Part shown: piece by piece, positions 7,966-16,860 of the stretch
Layout: every line of letters starts with the position of its first letter
Numbering within the stretch: position 1 is the stretch's first letter
IMG/VR virus record: IMGVR_UViG_3300036985_001490
Span: 1-22,077 of that record
Source: a virus
DNA length: 22,077 nt
Strand: one strand, 5' to 3'
The notes under the pieces: model-generated
Told to the model about the DNA's origin: nothing
The model's database searches: none
The model's input: the letters and a program-made list of their open reading frames with translations, nothing else
Program-made: the position numbers and the translations under genes

Positions 7966-10818
7966 ATGAAAATAAACTCCTTAGTCGAAACGGGTTTCGG
8001 ACAAAATCCGATCTTTCCTTTTGCTACTTGCGGACAACTTCTTCGTCTTGAACTTGAATTGTCTCCCGGAGAACCTTTCCGGGAAGTCACCAAAATAGAA
8101 TGGTTCGATACTTGTTCGGGAGTGATCACACAAGTCAACGGGATTCCTTGGGCGAATCCCTTGTCGTTCCATATTAATATGACCGACGATCCGGACACGA
8201 ATGTCTCGATTGATTTAGTGGTGAATGGAGGTTGTTCGGGAGTTGGAATTCCGTTTTCGGGGAACTTTCACATTCACTATTCAGGAGGTTCTCAAAATTT
8301 ATACTATACTTTTATCCCGATTGATCCAATCTCTCCGGCCTTCAAACCGGTTCCTCAATACGGCGGACCTGATCTTCAATTCTTCCCTTGTACGGGAGGC
8401 GATTGTTCTCAACTTCAACCAACCGCAGCAATATTGCAAAACAATACGGTCGGATCTTTATTCGTTGCGGTTGACTTTCCGCTTTATACTCCGGGCGATG
8501 TGACCTTCTATTTGAATGGAGTTGAAGTCTTGGATCCGACAAACATTGAAGTTCCTCCCGGGGGAGATAGTCTTCTTCAGTTTACGAAATGCGGGGGAAC
8601 ATGGACTCCGGGATTCACGGTTTTAAATATTACAATTTGCGGAGCAATCCTTGCTTTGTTTCTCAACGTCGTTCCGGTTCAATGCGGAACCAATGGATTG
8701 AATTTGATCTCGTCGGAATTGAAGACGGAATCGAATTTCCTTCCTCCGGTTGATGTTACGGATCCGCTCACTCGTTATGACGAAGCGGCAATCGGGGAAC
8801 AAAAAATCCTTCGCGTTGTTTATCAATACAATCAACAAATAACCGGACCGGATTTCGATGTTTATTTCAATCCTTGGCTCTTTGACATTGTTTCCAATTT
8901 CGGGGTCAAGTACCCGTCCGGAATTGTCGACGGTCCTCCTCCGTCCGGATATTTCTTCAAATTCAATCCGAATCTTGGATTTTCAACCTTTGAGATGCAA
9001 ATCTTCAACGCGGGAACTTCGGCAAATTCTCAAAGGAATGAGAATTCTTATATCAGTTTTATTGATCAAAACAAATTCTTCATTGACTTTATCTTTTATA
9101 TGATTGAAGATTTGGACGATTGGATCGGAACGGGAACGATCGCGAATCAACCGAAACTTCTTAATTCTCACCAATCCGCGCCGCTTCCTCTTGAAAATTT
9201 GGTTCAATCGGTTTACAACGTTGAAAAACGTCTTTGTTTTATGACTTATGTTGTTGATCCGAATCACCCGAACGAAATTCCCGGATCAATTCCTTTGGCT
9301 TACGAACCGAACGAGGCTTTCTTCATCAAGGCGATTCCTTTTATCGCGAAATTTTACAATCAAGGTTGGAACGGCTCGGATCCGGATTGGACGAATCCTC
9401 AATTCGCTCTTTATAGGAACATGATTCAAGTCGACAAGTTGTCGATTCTGACTCCAACCGAACTCACCTTTCGAATTGATCTCGGAGTTTCAGGATCGGA
9501 ACCGGTCAACAATATTGTTCTTTGGTTGATCGATACTTCTCAAGAGAATAACTTCGCGAAATTTTATGACAATTATCTTTCCTCTCGCGCGGACATTGTG
9601 ACGGGAGGTCCCGGCCTTATCAACAATCAATTTATTGGACCGGCAACCGGCCCGACAAATGTGAGCGGGAATGTTTGGGAGGTTATTGTCAATGTTGATC
9701 AAGGGGTCAATCCTGAAGGAATTTATCGCGCGGTTGCGGTTGTTTATGCGGATTCAAATTCAAAGGTCTTCTCTTATATTTCGGACGAGATCCTTGTGAC
9801 AAGAATTCCGGGGATTGAGATTTGTTGTCCTTTGTCTTTCAATTCTGAATGGTGGAACTATTTTCGACAAATTGGGACCAATTGCGCGATTCCAACGGTA
9901 AAAGAAAGAGTCTCTCACCGACTTGAAGTCAACGGAGGAGATTTCAGTCTTTGCCTTGTTAATTATGGCGCTCCGGCGATTTGGTACGAATACTTGACAA
10001 ATGTTCGTCTCAATGTTTATCGATATGTTCCTGACTTTCCTTCAGTTGGAAAGACGACTTTCTTCATGTTTGATCAATATCAATCAATTAAGACTCCGGG
10101 ATTTCCGGGAAGTTTCAACAACTTATCTCCGGACTTTACGGCGGGGATCAATGGATTTGGGAATCTCGATCTCTTTTGGAGCGGTCGGGTAAGATATGAA
10201 GAGGATCTTCCTCTTTCAGGATCCAACGTCTTTGTTGCGAATTCTCCGACTTCTTATTCCCGACTTCCGGCGGGTCCTCTTGGCTCAACTTATGTCAATA
10301 CTATTGGCGTCAATTATAATTGGGGAGACGAAAATATAATTTTCGAATATCAATTCGAATTCGATCTTTCTTCCATATTTGGAGAGGCTTTCAATTTGGT
10401 ATTAAATTCTTCCTATTCTTTGACTCCGGTTGACGTGGAACCTTCAACGGCTCCTTTTGATTCGCTCTTCCGTCCTCTTCGATTAGACGGAAACGGAACG
10501 ACCGAGATCGAAGGTCCTTTTTGTGAGGGATCCTTTGATTTTATTGAGGTCAACGTCTTCAAGAACACTCCTCCGATCTCTTATCGAGGTCACCTTCTCG
10601 CGACGGTTGAGTCTTTCCCTTATGGAATCAACAACATTCAAGAGGAAGACGGGGTTCTTGCTGAAAATCCTTCTTCGGGACTTCCGGCGCTTCATTATCC
10701 GAGACTATACAATCTCCCGGTCACCTTCAACGACAACGGATCCTTCAATTTTAATATTCAAGGATTATCTCCGGGGAAATACTTAATTTGTGCTATCTTA
10801 TTAAATGATCCGACTTAA
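7966..10818 (+). CDS. Large putative tail-tip or fibre protein
   Basis: A 950-residue protein with the composition of a virion surface protein: rich in Gly, Pro, Asn, Phe and Tyr, short beta-like segments, few long helices, no signal peptide. Landmarks are FDTCSGVITQVNG near the N-terminus, CTGGDCSQLQ around 146-155 and GLSPGKYLICAILLNDPT at the C-terminus, which resembles the last strands of an Ig- or fibronectin-like module. Cysteines are scattered, several in the first 250 residues. I do not recognise a named family. Position after the tape measure and first tip protein suggests host-receptor interaction. The ATG at 7966 follows an A/T-rich gap of 21 bases with only a poor promoter match. 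Its TAA overlaps the next ATG by one base. Confidence 0.5.
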   Translation: MKINSLVETGFGQNPIFPFATCGQLLRLELELSPGEPFREVTKIEWFDTCSGVITQVNGIPWANPLSFHINMTDDPDTNVSIDLVVNGGCSGVGIPFSGNFHIHYSGGSQNLYYTFIPIDPISPAFKPVPQYGGPDLQFFPCTGGDCSQLQPTAAILQNNTVGSLFVAVDFPLYTPGDVTFYLNGVEVLDPTNIEVPPGGDSLLQFTKCGGTWTPGFTVLNITICGAILALFLNVVPVQCGTNGLNLISSELKTESNFLPPVDVTDPLTRYDEAAIGEQKILRVVYQYNQQITGPDFDVYFNPWLFDIVSNFGVKYPSGIVDGPPPSGYFFKFNPNLGFSTFEMQIFNAGTSANSQRNENSYISFIDQNKFFIDFIFYMIEDLDDWIGTGTIANQPKLLNSHQSAPLPLENLVQSVYNVEKRLCFMTYVVDPNHPNEIPGSIPLAYEPNEAFFIKAIPFIAKFYNQGWNGSDPDWTNPQFALYRNMIQVDKLSILTPTELTFRIDLGVSGSEPVNNIVLWLIDTSQENNFAKFYDNYLSSRADIVTGGPGLINNQFIGPATGPTNVSGNVWEVIVNVDQGVNPEGIYRAVAVVYADSNSKVFSYISDEILVTRIPGIEICCPLSFNSEWWNYFRQIGTNCAIPTVKERVSHRLEVNGGDFSLCLVNYGAPAIWYEYLTNVRLNVYRYVPDFPSVGKTTFFMFDQYQSIKTPGFPGSFNNLSPDFTAGINGFGNLDLFWSGRVRYEEDLPLSGSNVFVANSPTSYSRLPAGPLGSTYVNTIGVNYNWGDENIIFEYQFEFDLSSIFGEAFNLVLNSSYSLTPVDVEPSTAPFDSLFRPLRLDGNGTTEIEGPFCEGSFDFIEVNVFKNTPPISYRGHLLATVESFPYGINNIQEEDGVLAENPSSGLPALHYPRLYNLPVTFNDNGSFNFNIQGLSPGKYLICAILLNDPT

Positions 10819-11873
10819 TGAATACAACTTTCACTTCCTATCAACAAGGTTCAACGGTTTATTGTGATATATCTCAAGGTTGCGCCGAATTAGTTGATTC
10901 TTTCGATCGAACAATTTGTGCTCAAATTGAGATCCTCGCTTGTGGATCCGGCGATCCGGACAATCCTTGCGGGACTGCGGTTGTCAACAACGGACTTCTT
11001 CTTTGTACTTGCGAAGGTTCCGATCGTTGTCCTTTATGTGAGAACGATCTTCCTTTCAATAATATATTGAACTACGGCGACGAGATCTTCATTCAATTAC
11101 AACAAATTGACAACGTCACGGGACAAGATCCAAACGGAACATTCCCGGACTTTGAAGATTGGGCCTTCATTGGAATCAAAGATTGTTGCTCCGGCGATTT
11201 AGTTCAACAAATTGGAGGCGGACCTTTGAACGCGGCGACAATTGCGACTTCTTCTTTTGTTGGAGTCTTTCCGGTAAGGAATTACAGAGGAGAAATCAGT
11301 TGGTCCAACATTCAAACAATCAAGATCGACTCCGATGAGATCTTTGATCTTCTCGCGGCTCAATTTCCTGAAGGAAACGGTTGTTTCTCGCTTGTGATTG
11401 AAGGCGAATATTTGGACTTTTTCCTTTGCTCACAACCTTACAAAAGAAATCCTTGTCCGGAGAAAAAGTCGACGATCCTTCTTGAAGGAATATATCAAGG
11501 AACTGATTCCTTCGGTTATTATTATGGAGAGGAAGCGATCGGAACCGGTCTTTTCACTTATTCAAATCAATACAGAGTCGAAGGAGTTGTCGAACAATTG
11601 AATTTCGATATCTCAAAAGAAAAGATCGGAAATCGAATGATCCCGACTTCCTCCACGATCTTGGGGAATTATTCTCTTCGAACTCAAAGAACTCCTTCTT
11701 CAATTGCTCGTCTTATTACAAATATCTTGGCGGCTCCTGACGTCAGGGTCGACGGATTCGCTTATCTTTCGGACGGAGAGGTCTCCAAGAATAACGAGAT
11801 CGGGAATCAATGGTTTGTCGAAGCAAGACTTCAAAGAATAGTATCTCAACAATCATTCAATTGCAATAAATAA
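10818..11873 (+). CDS. Cysteine-rich putative tail/virion protein
   Basis: A 351-residue protein translated from an ATG that overlaps the stop of the preceding 950-residue gene (TAATG), so the two are probably coupled and work together. It has 15 cysteines, most in the first half. A CTCEGSDRCPLCE cluster around residues 63-75 (C-x-C-x6-C-x2-C) looks like a metal knuckle. The second half is beta-rich with aromatic and Gly/Ser segments (GIYQGTDSFGYYYGEEAIGTG). No transmembrane or signal segment is visible. I do not recognise the family; a tail-tip accessory or receptor-binding component is inferred from position. It is followed by a 14-base A-rich leader and the portal gene. Confidence 0.45.
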   Translation: MNTTFTSYQQGSTVYCDISQGCAELVDSFDRTICAQIEILACGSGDPDNPCGTAVVNNGLLLCTCEGSDRCPLCENDLPFNNILNYGDEIFIQLQQIDNVTGQDPNGTFPDFEDWAFIGIKDCCSGDLVQQIGGGPLNAATIATSSFVGVFPVRNYRGEISWSNIQTIKIDSDEIFDLLAAQFPEGNGCFSLVIEGEYLDFFLCSQPYKRNPCPEKKSTILLEGIYQGTDSFGYYYGEEAIGTGLFTYSNQYRVEGVVEQLNFDISKEKIGNRMIPTSSTILGNYSLRTQRTPSSIARLITNILAAPDVRVDGFAYLSDGEVSKNNEIGNQWFVEARLQRIVSQQSFNCNK

Positions 11874-11887
11874 GAAAATTAAAAAAA

Positions 11888-13561
11888 ATGACAATCGAAC
11901 AATTGAACGACAACTTCGGGAGACTTCCGGAGCCTAAAAACAAAAATAATTGGAACGAGGTTCGGAATACAATGTTCATTCACACGCGCGGAAGAAATCC
12001 CGGGAAGATTCTCACCATGAGAAGACCAAACGAGGATCCGGAAGTTCAAAAATATAGACTTGACACTTGGGAACCGATCACGAAGGGGAGCATGAATCGA
12101 GCAATTGACAAGTTGTTCCGGATCTTTTCTTCGGCCAACTTTTCGATCACGGTTTCGGCGGATCTTTCCGATTATTTGGATCAAAAGAAATTCTCGGGTC
12201 AATACTTTTATTCATACATTCAAAAATATATCGTTCGACGAATGATCGAAGATCCGAACGGTTATCTTGCTTGGATTCCCGGCGGAGAAGGCCTTTTCGA
12301 TCCTTCGGTCAAAGTGGAGGCGGAGGCCGTCTTGATATCCTCGGAAGATATCGTCTATCTTTCCGACGAGGCGATCTCTTGGTTGTCAAAAGAAAAGGAT
12401 ATCATTTTCACCGACGGAAAACAAAAAGAGGCGGACATAATTTTGACCCTTACAAAGACGGGTTTTTATAAGTCAACGGAAAGACGAGGAAACGGAAAGA
12501 ATAAAAAGTTCAATCTCGAATTGATATATCAACATGACACCGGAATTCTTCCGGCGATTGTTCTCGGTGGCGATGCGACGGACGAGGACTTCTTTGAATC
12601 TTACTTCTCCGCTTTTGTTCCTTTTGCGAACGAGGCAATTCGTCAATATAGTGATTGGGCGGGAGTGATGACAACAAGTTGTTTTCCATATCGCGAAGAG
12701 GTGGCGGATATTTGCGCGGCTCCGGGTTGTCGAGACGGACTTTGTTTCGATTCCTCAATTGACGAGGAGCGACCTTGTAAGAAATGCAAAGGGACCGGAA
12801 GAGTGATCTCTCGATCTCCTTTTGGCGTATTCATGAGAGATCGCGGATCCGATCCGATCAACGGTCCTCAAAGTGATTCTCCAATGATTCGATTCATTGG
12901 TCCTCCCGTTGATGTGATCAAGTATTCCGGGGAGGCTTGGGAGATATTATTGAAAAAGGCCGAAGAGGCTCTCAACTTGAACACAATTCAGGAGGCTCAA
13001 TCCGGAGAGGCGAAACGCGTTGATCGTGAGGATTCTTATATCGTACTCTCAAAGATCTCGAATAATATCTTTGACGAAATAATTTACAAGAGTTTATTGA
13101 TCATTGAGAAATATCGTCAAGTTGTTGATCCAATCGATCCGATAATTGTGAAACCAATTTCTTTCTCGATGAAGAACGAAGAAGATCTTCTTGACGAGGT
13201 TTCAAAACTTTCCGACAAGAACGCTCCGGTTGCTTTCTTAGTGGAGGCGACGAAGGATCTTGCAAAGAAGAGATTCTCCGGAAACAAGACTCTTTCCCGA
13301 ATGGTTGAAGTCCTTGTTGTTTACGATCCGATATATAACACAACGGCAAAAGACAAACTCGCTCTTCTTGCTTCGGGAGTGATCACTTTCTCGGATATGA
13401 TCAAGAGCCTCCACGCTTACAAGGTTTTGACTTCGCTTGTTGCGGAGGCCGGAACGGTATTTTTGGAGAAACCACTTGCGGAGATCTTTGTCGCAATGGA
13501 CGAAAAGATCAACTCAATCACTTCAGGAATTCAGCAAAATAACACGATTATTCTTCCTTAA
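11888..13561 (+). CDS. Phage portal protein with zinc-ribbon-like insert
   Basis: A 557-residue protein that I assign as portal, the dodecameric ring at the capsid vertex on which terminase docks. Evidence: its size, the mixed alpha/beta body, the long helical C-terminal third (EAWEILLKKAEEALNLNTIQEA onward, like portal stem and crown helices), and its place directly before a MuF-type minor head protein, the usual neighbour of SPP1/Mu-type portals. Residues 276-304 carry C276, C281, C286, C297 and C300, ending CKKCKGTGR, which resembles half of a DnaJ-type zinc motif and is not part of the classical portal fold. The ATG at 11888 follows eight A bases, an A-rich leader typical of Bacteroidetes. 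Confidence 0.7.
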   Translation: MTIEQLNDNFGRLPEPKNKNNWNEVRNTMFIHTRGRNPGKILTMRRPNEDPEVQKYRLDTWEPITKGSMNRAIDKLFRIFSSANFSITVSADLSDYLDQKKFSGQYFYSYIQKYIVRRMIEDPNGYLAWIPGGEGLFDPSVKVEAEAVLISSEDIVYLSDEAISWLSKEKDIIFTDGKQKEADIILTLTKTGFYKSTERRGNGKNKKFNLELIYQHDTGILPAIVLGGDATDEDFFESYFSAFVPFANEAIRQYSDWAGVMTTSCFPYREEVADICAAPGCRDGLCFDSSIDEERPCKKCKGTGRVISRSPFGVFMRDRGSDPINGPQSDSPMIRFIGPPVDVIKYSGEAWEILLKKAEEALNLNTIQEAQSGEAKRVDREDSYIVLSKISNNIFDEIIYKSLLIIEKYRQVVDPIDPIIVKPISFSMKNEEDLLDEVSKLSDKNAPVAFLVEATKDLAKKRFSGNKTLSRMVEVLVVYDPIYNTTAKDKLALLASGVITFSDMIKSLHAYKVLTSLVAEAGTVFLEKPLAEIFVAMDEKINSITSGIQQNNTIILP

Positions 13562-13564
13562 AAA

Positions 13565-15325
13565 ATGGACGACCAATTTTCAACCTCGATTCTCAAATTG
13601 ATTCGAGAAAAAGATTCTTTTATGAGTACCTCGGACAAGAGACTCTTGAAGAACTTCAATGAGATTGAAAAGTCGATTTATAAGGCCGTAAAAAAGACGA
13701 TCTCTTCGCTTAATCAAGAAGGAGGGAGGATTCTCTTTGATGAGAACAACACCGAGGAGATCAACAAGATCAACAAGATTATTCGAGACGCGATTCAAGG
13801 ATCTTCTTATCCTTCGGACGTCAAGACTTATCTCCGCGACTTTGATCAGGTGAAAGAATACAATCAAAAGACTCACGAAGAACTCAACGGGATCTCGAAC
13901 AAAGAATTCGAGAAGATTGTCGGACCAATTCAAAAGACGGTCGTTGATCAAACTCTTGAAGGATTGGTCGGGGCCGGAATCAACACCAACTTTTCGGATC
14001 CTCTTCGAAACGGACTCTTTCAGAATATCGTCTCCGGGACAACCTTTGAGAATCTTGAGTCTTTGATCTCTTCCTATATTTTAACCGATCCGGACAATTT
14101 GGGAAGGTTCAAAAGATACGTCGGACAAATTTCTCGCGACGCGCTCAACCAATACGACGGACAAGTCAACGCAAGAATCGCCGAAGATCTCGATCTCAAC
14201 GCGTTTCGATATGTTGGAAGTCTTATCGAGGACTCGCGTCCTCAATGTCGTCGTTGGGTTTTCAAGGAGATCCTTTTGAAAGAAAATCTTCCGGACGAGA
14301 TCGCTTGGGCCAACAACAACGGAACGGGAATGATCCCGGGAACCGACGAGAACAATTTCGCCGTCTATCGTGGAGGATACAATTGTCGACATTCGGCGAT
14401 TCCTTTCAAGATGACAAAGAGCCAAAGGGAACAACTCGGACTTCAGGAACAAAAACAAGAAGTCGAAGTTAATAATGTCGTTGATCAACAAATAAAAGAG
14501 ATCAGTCCTCAAAAGTCAATTGATAAGTCAATCCAAAAGATTGAAACGCAACAATCGCAAACGGCAAAAGTTGCGGACGGCTTGTTTTATAGTTCTCAAC
14601 CAATTGAAACGGTCAATTCGATGAATAACGTCCTTTTTAATACGGACGGAGTTGTTGACATTATCAATCAAGACAATGTCCGAATATTTCTTCGCAACAC
14701 AAAAGAATCAACTTCTCGGGGATATAAAACAATGAAGTCCGTCGAGGGAACGGTTCTTCCGACAAATTTTCGAGCGGCCAATATTTCAAAAAACTCGAAC
14801 GGAAATTGTTCAACAACGAATAGTTTTATGAATATTAAGATTTTGAAAGGAGAGAAGTCTGTTTTTGAAAAGATTGACATGAATTTCAACGAGTTGGATC
14901 ATGTTGACACAAGACTCACAACTTTCAACAATGATCAATATCTTATTTTTAATAAGACAATCGTTGCGCAGAAAAAGGGAGATCAGGATTGGAAATATTG
15001 GTCGGTGAGAGGGGCCTCAAATGCAAAAGGGAAAAAGAATGTCGCTCCGACAATCACTCACGAGGCCGGACATATATTCCAAAACAAATACGATCGGAGT
15101 TTGACGGTTTTCAATCGATTGATAAAAGAGAATGAACTCACTCTTCAAGACGCTCCAACGCTTTACGGAGAAACAAATTTTCGTGAGTTTTGGACCGAGT
15201 CTCTTACTTTTTATATTTATGACAACAAGACTCTCAAAGATAAAAATCCGAAGGTTTTCAAATTGGTTGAACAATACTTTTCAGAGTTTAACATTGATTT
15301 AAAAACGGTAAAACTTGCACCATGA
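13565..15325 (+). CDS. MuF-type head morphogenesis protein fused to HExxH metallopeptidase domain
   Basis: A 586-residue two-part protein. The N-terminal part (to about residue 285) is a minor head protein of the SPP1 gp7/Mu gpF type: a helical start, then the MuF core with SRPQC (C228) and GGYNCRHSAIPF (C274, R275, H276). Residues about 286-340 are a Gln/Lys-rich linker. The C-terminal domain has HEAGH at 499-503, an exact HExxH zinc-peptidase motif, followed about 40 residues later by TNFREFWTESLTFY (541-545), resembling the distal Glu helix of anthrax-lethal-factor-like minigluzincins. MuF proteins of temperate phages with variable C-terminal toxin domains are described, so this may be an effector carried in the head. 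A role in capsid maturation is the alternative. Its stop overlaps the next small gene (ATGA). Confidence 0.8.
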   Translation: MDDQFSTSILKLIREKDSFMSTSDKRLLKNFNEIEKSIYKAVKKTISSLNQEGGRILFDENNTEEINKINKIIRDAIQGSSYPSDVKTYLRDFDQVKEYNQKTHEELNGISNKEFEKIVGPIQKTVVDQTLEGLVGAGINTNFSDPLRNGLFQNIVSGTTFENLESLISSYILTDPDNLGRFKRYVGQISRDALNQYDGQVNARIAEDLDLNAFRYVGSLIEDSRPQCRRWVFKEILLKENLPDEIAWANNNGTGMIPGTDENNFAVYRGGYNCRHSAIPFKMTKSQREQLGLQEQKQEVEVNNVVDQQIKEISPQKSIDKSIQKIETQQSQTAKVADGLFYSSQPIETVNSMNNVLFNTDGVVDIINQDNVRIFLRNTKESTSRGYKTMKSVEGTVLPTNFRAANISKNSNGNCSTTNSFMNIKILKGEKSVFEKIDMNFNELDHVDTRLTTFNNDQYLIFNKTIVAQKKGDQDWKYWSVRGASNAKGKKNVAPTITHEAGHIFQNKYDRSLTVFNRLIKENELTLQDAPTLYGETNFREFWTESLTFYIYDNKTLKDKNPKVFKLVEQYFSEFNIDLKTVKLAP

Positions 15326-15513
15326 GAATAGAACAAATCCAAGAATTGAGTCAATTGACCGAAATCGCGGTTTTTAATTATGATGTTGATCAACTCAAAT
15401 TGATTCGAGCAATTATTGAAAAGGATTTTCAGGATTCCGAATATATCAACGAAGAGGGGGACGAATGGTTTTATTCCATGGTTCCGGACGATTTATTGAC
15501 GTTGATTGAATAA
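15322..15513 (+). CDS. Small acidic protein; possible partner of the MuF-metallopeptidase
   Basis: A 63-residue protein with about 16 Asp/Glu and only 4 Lys/Arg. It has an amphipathic helical start (IEQIQELSQLTEI) and a C-terminal acidic section (NEEGDEWFYSMVPDDLL). Its ATG overlaps the stop of the MuF-metallopeptidase gene as ATGA, so it is translationally coupled to that gene, and a promoter separates it from what follows. I do not recognise a family. The coupling, small size and strong negative charge would fit an immunity protein or inhibitor that keeps the metallopeptidase domain inactive in the producing cell. This is inference from layout; it could equally be a small structural or assembly factor. 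Confidence 0.6.
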   Translation: MRIEQIQELSQLTEIAVFNYDVDQLKLIRAIIEKDFQDSEYINEEGDEWFYSMVPDDLLTLIE

Positions 15514-15538
15514 GATTCTTTTTCCGATTCGAATTTAT

Positions 15539-15546
15539 TATCTTTG
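15539..15546 (+). promoter_or_regulatory. Bacteroidetes-type -7 promoter element (TATCTTTG)
   Basis: TATCTTTG fits TAnnTTTG and lies in the 48-base gap between the small acidic gene and the ATG at 15562. The leader would be about 10 bases. No convincing -33 TTG is at the usual spacing. It would drive the small hypothetical and scaffold genes, separating them from the MuF unit. Confidence 0.5.
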
Positions 15547-15561
15547 ATAAAATTTAAAACA

Positions 15562-15918
15562 ATGGAAAAAGTAAGAATTCAAAACATTAAGACCGGGAGA
15601 ATGATTGATCTTTCTCGAAAGGCGGTCGACCTATTAAAAACAAACGGCAAATTCGGAGACTTTGACGAGTTGGAAGTTGTTTCTCCTTCAACTCCTTTGC
15701 TACGTTCAAAGGATTTCGTTCCTCCGGTTAATTCAGGCGCTCAAAAAATGGATCAAGAAAATCTCACCGAAAAGGAAGAAGAGAAAGACTTGACTTTTGA
15801 CGAGTTGACAAGTACGGAAATCGGAGAAGATCTTCTTCCTGAAGTGGAGGAAGGACAAGAATTTGTTTCTTTTGAAGTGATTGACAAGTCAGCAACAAAA
15901 CCAAAAAAAAAGAAGTAA
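15562..15918 (+). CDS. Small phage hypothetical protein in head module
   Basis: A 118-residue protein. The first 45 residues look folded (VRIQNIKTGRMIDLSRKAVDLL then a Gly/Phe-rich turn and DELEVV), a pattern common in small phage head-region proteins in which a short beta unit is followed by a helix. The middle is a Glu/Asp-rich, probably disordered stretch and the end is Lys-rich (KPKKKK). I start it at the ATG at 15562, 15 bases after a promoter box; an earlier TTG at 15544 lies inside that box. It lies between the MuF unit and the scaffold and ends three bases before the scaffold ATG. Its function is unknown; a small capsid-assembly accessory is a reasonable guess. Confidence 0.65.
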   Translation: MEKVRIQNIKTGRMIDLSRKAVDLLKTNGKFGDFDELEVVSPSTPLLRSKDFVPPVNSGAQKMDQENLTEKEEEKDLTFDELTSTEIGEDLLPEVEEGQEFVSFEVIDKSATKPKKKK

Positions 15919-15921
15919 GAT

Positions 15922-16743
15922 ATGAAGAACGTTGAAAGTTTTCTCAAAAAGATCGGTTTGAAACCTGATCAAATTACAACATTGATCGCTGAAGAGTCGG
16001 CGGACATTGATCCAATATTCAACTCTTTCAAGGCTTCTCAAAAGATCGCGATTTCAAACGATCCGGATTTCATTCAGTCGATAACGACCGAGATCAGGGG
16101 GACCGAACTATCAAAGGCGGAACACAAGATCCGAAAGACTTTCGGGTTGAGCGCTGAAGAAGTAAAAGAAAAGAAGTTCGACGAGATTATCTCAATCGCT
16201 TTTGATAAGGCGAAGAGTTCGGTTTCGGGAACTACGGAAGAACTTCAAAATCGTCTTGTTGCGGTTGCGGCCGAGAACAAAAGACTTCTCGAGGAAGTGA
16301 TCCCGGCAAAAGAAAAAGAGGCTTCTTCTGTGATCTCTTCTTTCAAAAAAGACGCGGCGATCCGTTCCTTTTTACTTGGGAAGGCTCCTTCTTTGACCAC
16401 AACTCCCGAAGTCCTTCTTCCGGCGATCAATTTGAATCTTTCTTCAAAGTACAATATTGACGTTGATCAGGAAGGAAAGATCGTTGTCAAGACAAAGGCG
16501 AATCTTGATCCATTGTCGAAAGACGGAACGAAAGTGATCGGTTTTGAGGATATCTTGAACGATCATATTGTTGAACTTGGAGTTGTGAAACAATCCAACG
16601 CGGGAGCGGGAGGGGCGAATCCGATCAAAGGACAAGAGAGAAAAGAGTTTTCAAACGATCCTCCGAAGTTCAACTTCCCGGGAATGAAGGCGGCCGCGGA
16701 TAATGTCGAAGCGATGAAAAATATGAAGACCTTCGGATCATAG
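15922..16743 (+). CDS. Putative capsid scaffolding protein
   Basis: A 273-residue protein directly upstream of the probable major capsid gene, where scaffolds lie in many tailed phages. It starts with a possible helical hairpin (VESFLKKIGLKPDQITTLIAEE). Residues about 95-150 form a coiled coil (TEELQNRLVAVAAENKRLLEEV and KEKEASSVISSFKKD). The C-terminus (about 220-273) is a Gly/Pro/Ala/Asn/Lys-rich flexible tail ending in a helix, similar to the capsid-binding ends of scaffolds. No peptidase motif is visible, so it is more likely a pure scaffold than a protease-scaffold fusion. The assignment rests on coiled-coil content and position. Confidence 0.6.
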   Translation: MKNVESFLKKIGLKPDQITTLIAEESADIDPIFNSFKASQKIAISNDPDFIQSITTEIRGTELSKAEHKIRKTFGLSAEEVKEKKFDEIISIAFDKAKSSVSGTTEELQNRLVAVAAENKRLLEEVIPAKEKEASSVISSFKKDAAIRSFLLGKAPSLTTTPEVLLPAINLNLSSKYNIDVDQEGKIVVKTKANLDPLSKDGTKVIGFEDILNDHIVELGVVKQSNAGAGGANPIKGQERKEFSNDPPKFNFPGMKAAADNVEAMKNMKTFGS

Positions 16744-16754
16744 AAATAAATTCA

Positions 16755-16762
16755 TATATTTG
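16755..16762 (+). promoter_or_regulatory. Bacteroidetes-type -7 promoter element (TATATTTG) for the capsid gene
   Basis: TATATTTG is an exact TAnnTTTG match, 12 bases after the scaffold stop. A TTCG 19 bases upstream may be a weak -33 element. The start of transcription would fall at about 16767-16769, on or next to the ATG at 16768, so the transcript would be leaderless for the small leader reading frame and would carry about 150 bases of leader before the capsid ATG at 16920. Confidence 0.6.
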
Positions 16763-16767
16763 TCACC

Positions 16768-16860
16768 ATGTTGGGCCGGAGGGCCGTAAACTCACAACCG
16801 GGGACCGAGACTCCCTTTCAGTCTCAACCGGATCCGATCAATCGGATTTCAAAAGATTGA
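16768..16860 (+). CDS. Candidate leaderless 30-residue leader peptide
   Basis: The ATG at 16768 lies five bases after a consensus -7 element and opens 30 codons ending at TGA 16858-16860. The peptide begins MLGRRAVNSQPGTETPFQSQ and ends DPINRISKD; it is hydrophilic, without a signal or membrane segment. The reading frame runs through both small hairpins and stops just before the closing strand of the putative three-way junction. Its translation could therefore control folding of the capsid leader. It may instead be a chance frame across a structured RNA; codon evidence in 30 codons is too small to decide. Confidence 0.3.
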   Translation: MLGRRAVNSQPGTETPFQSQPDPINRISKD

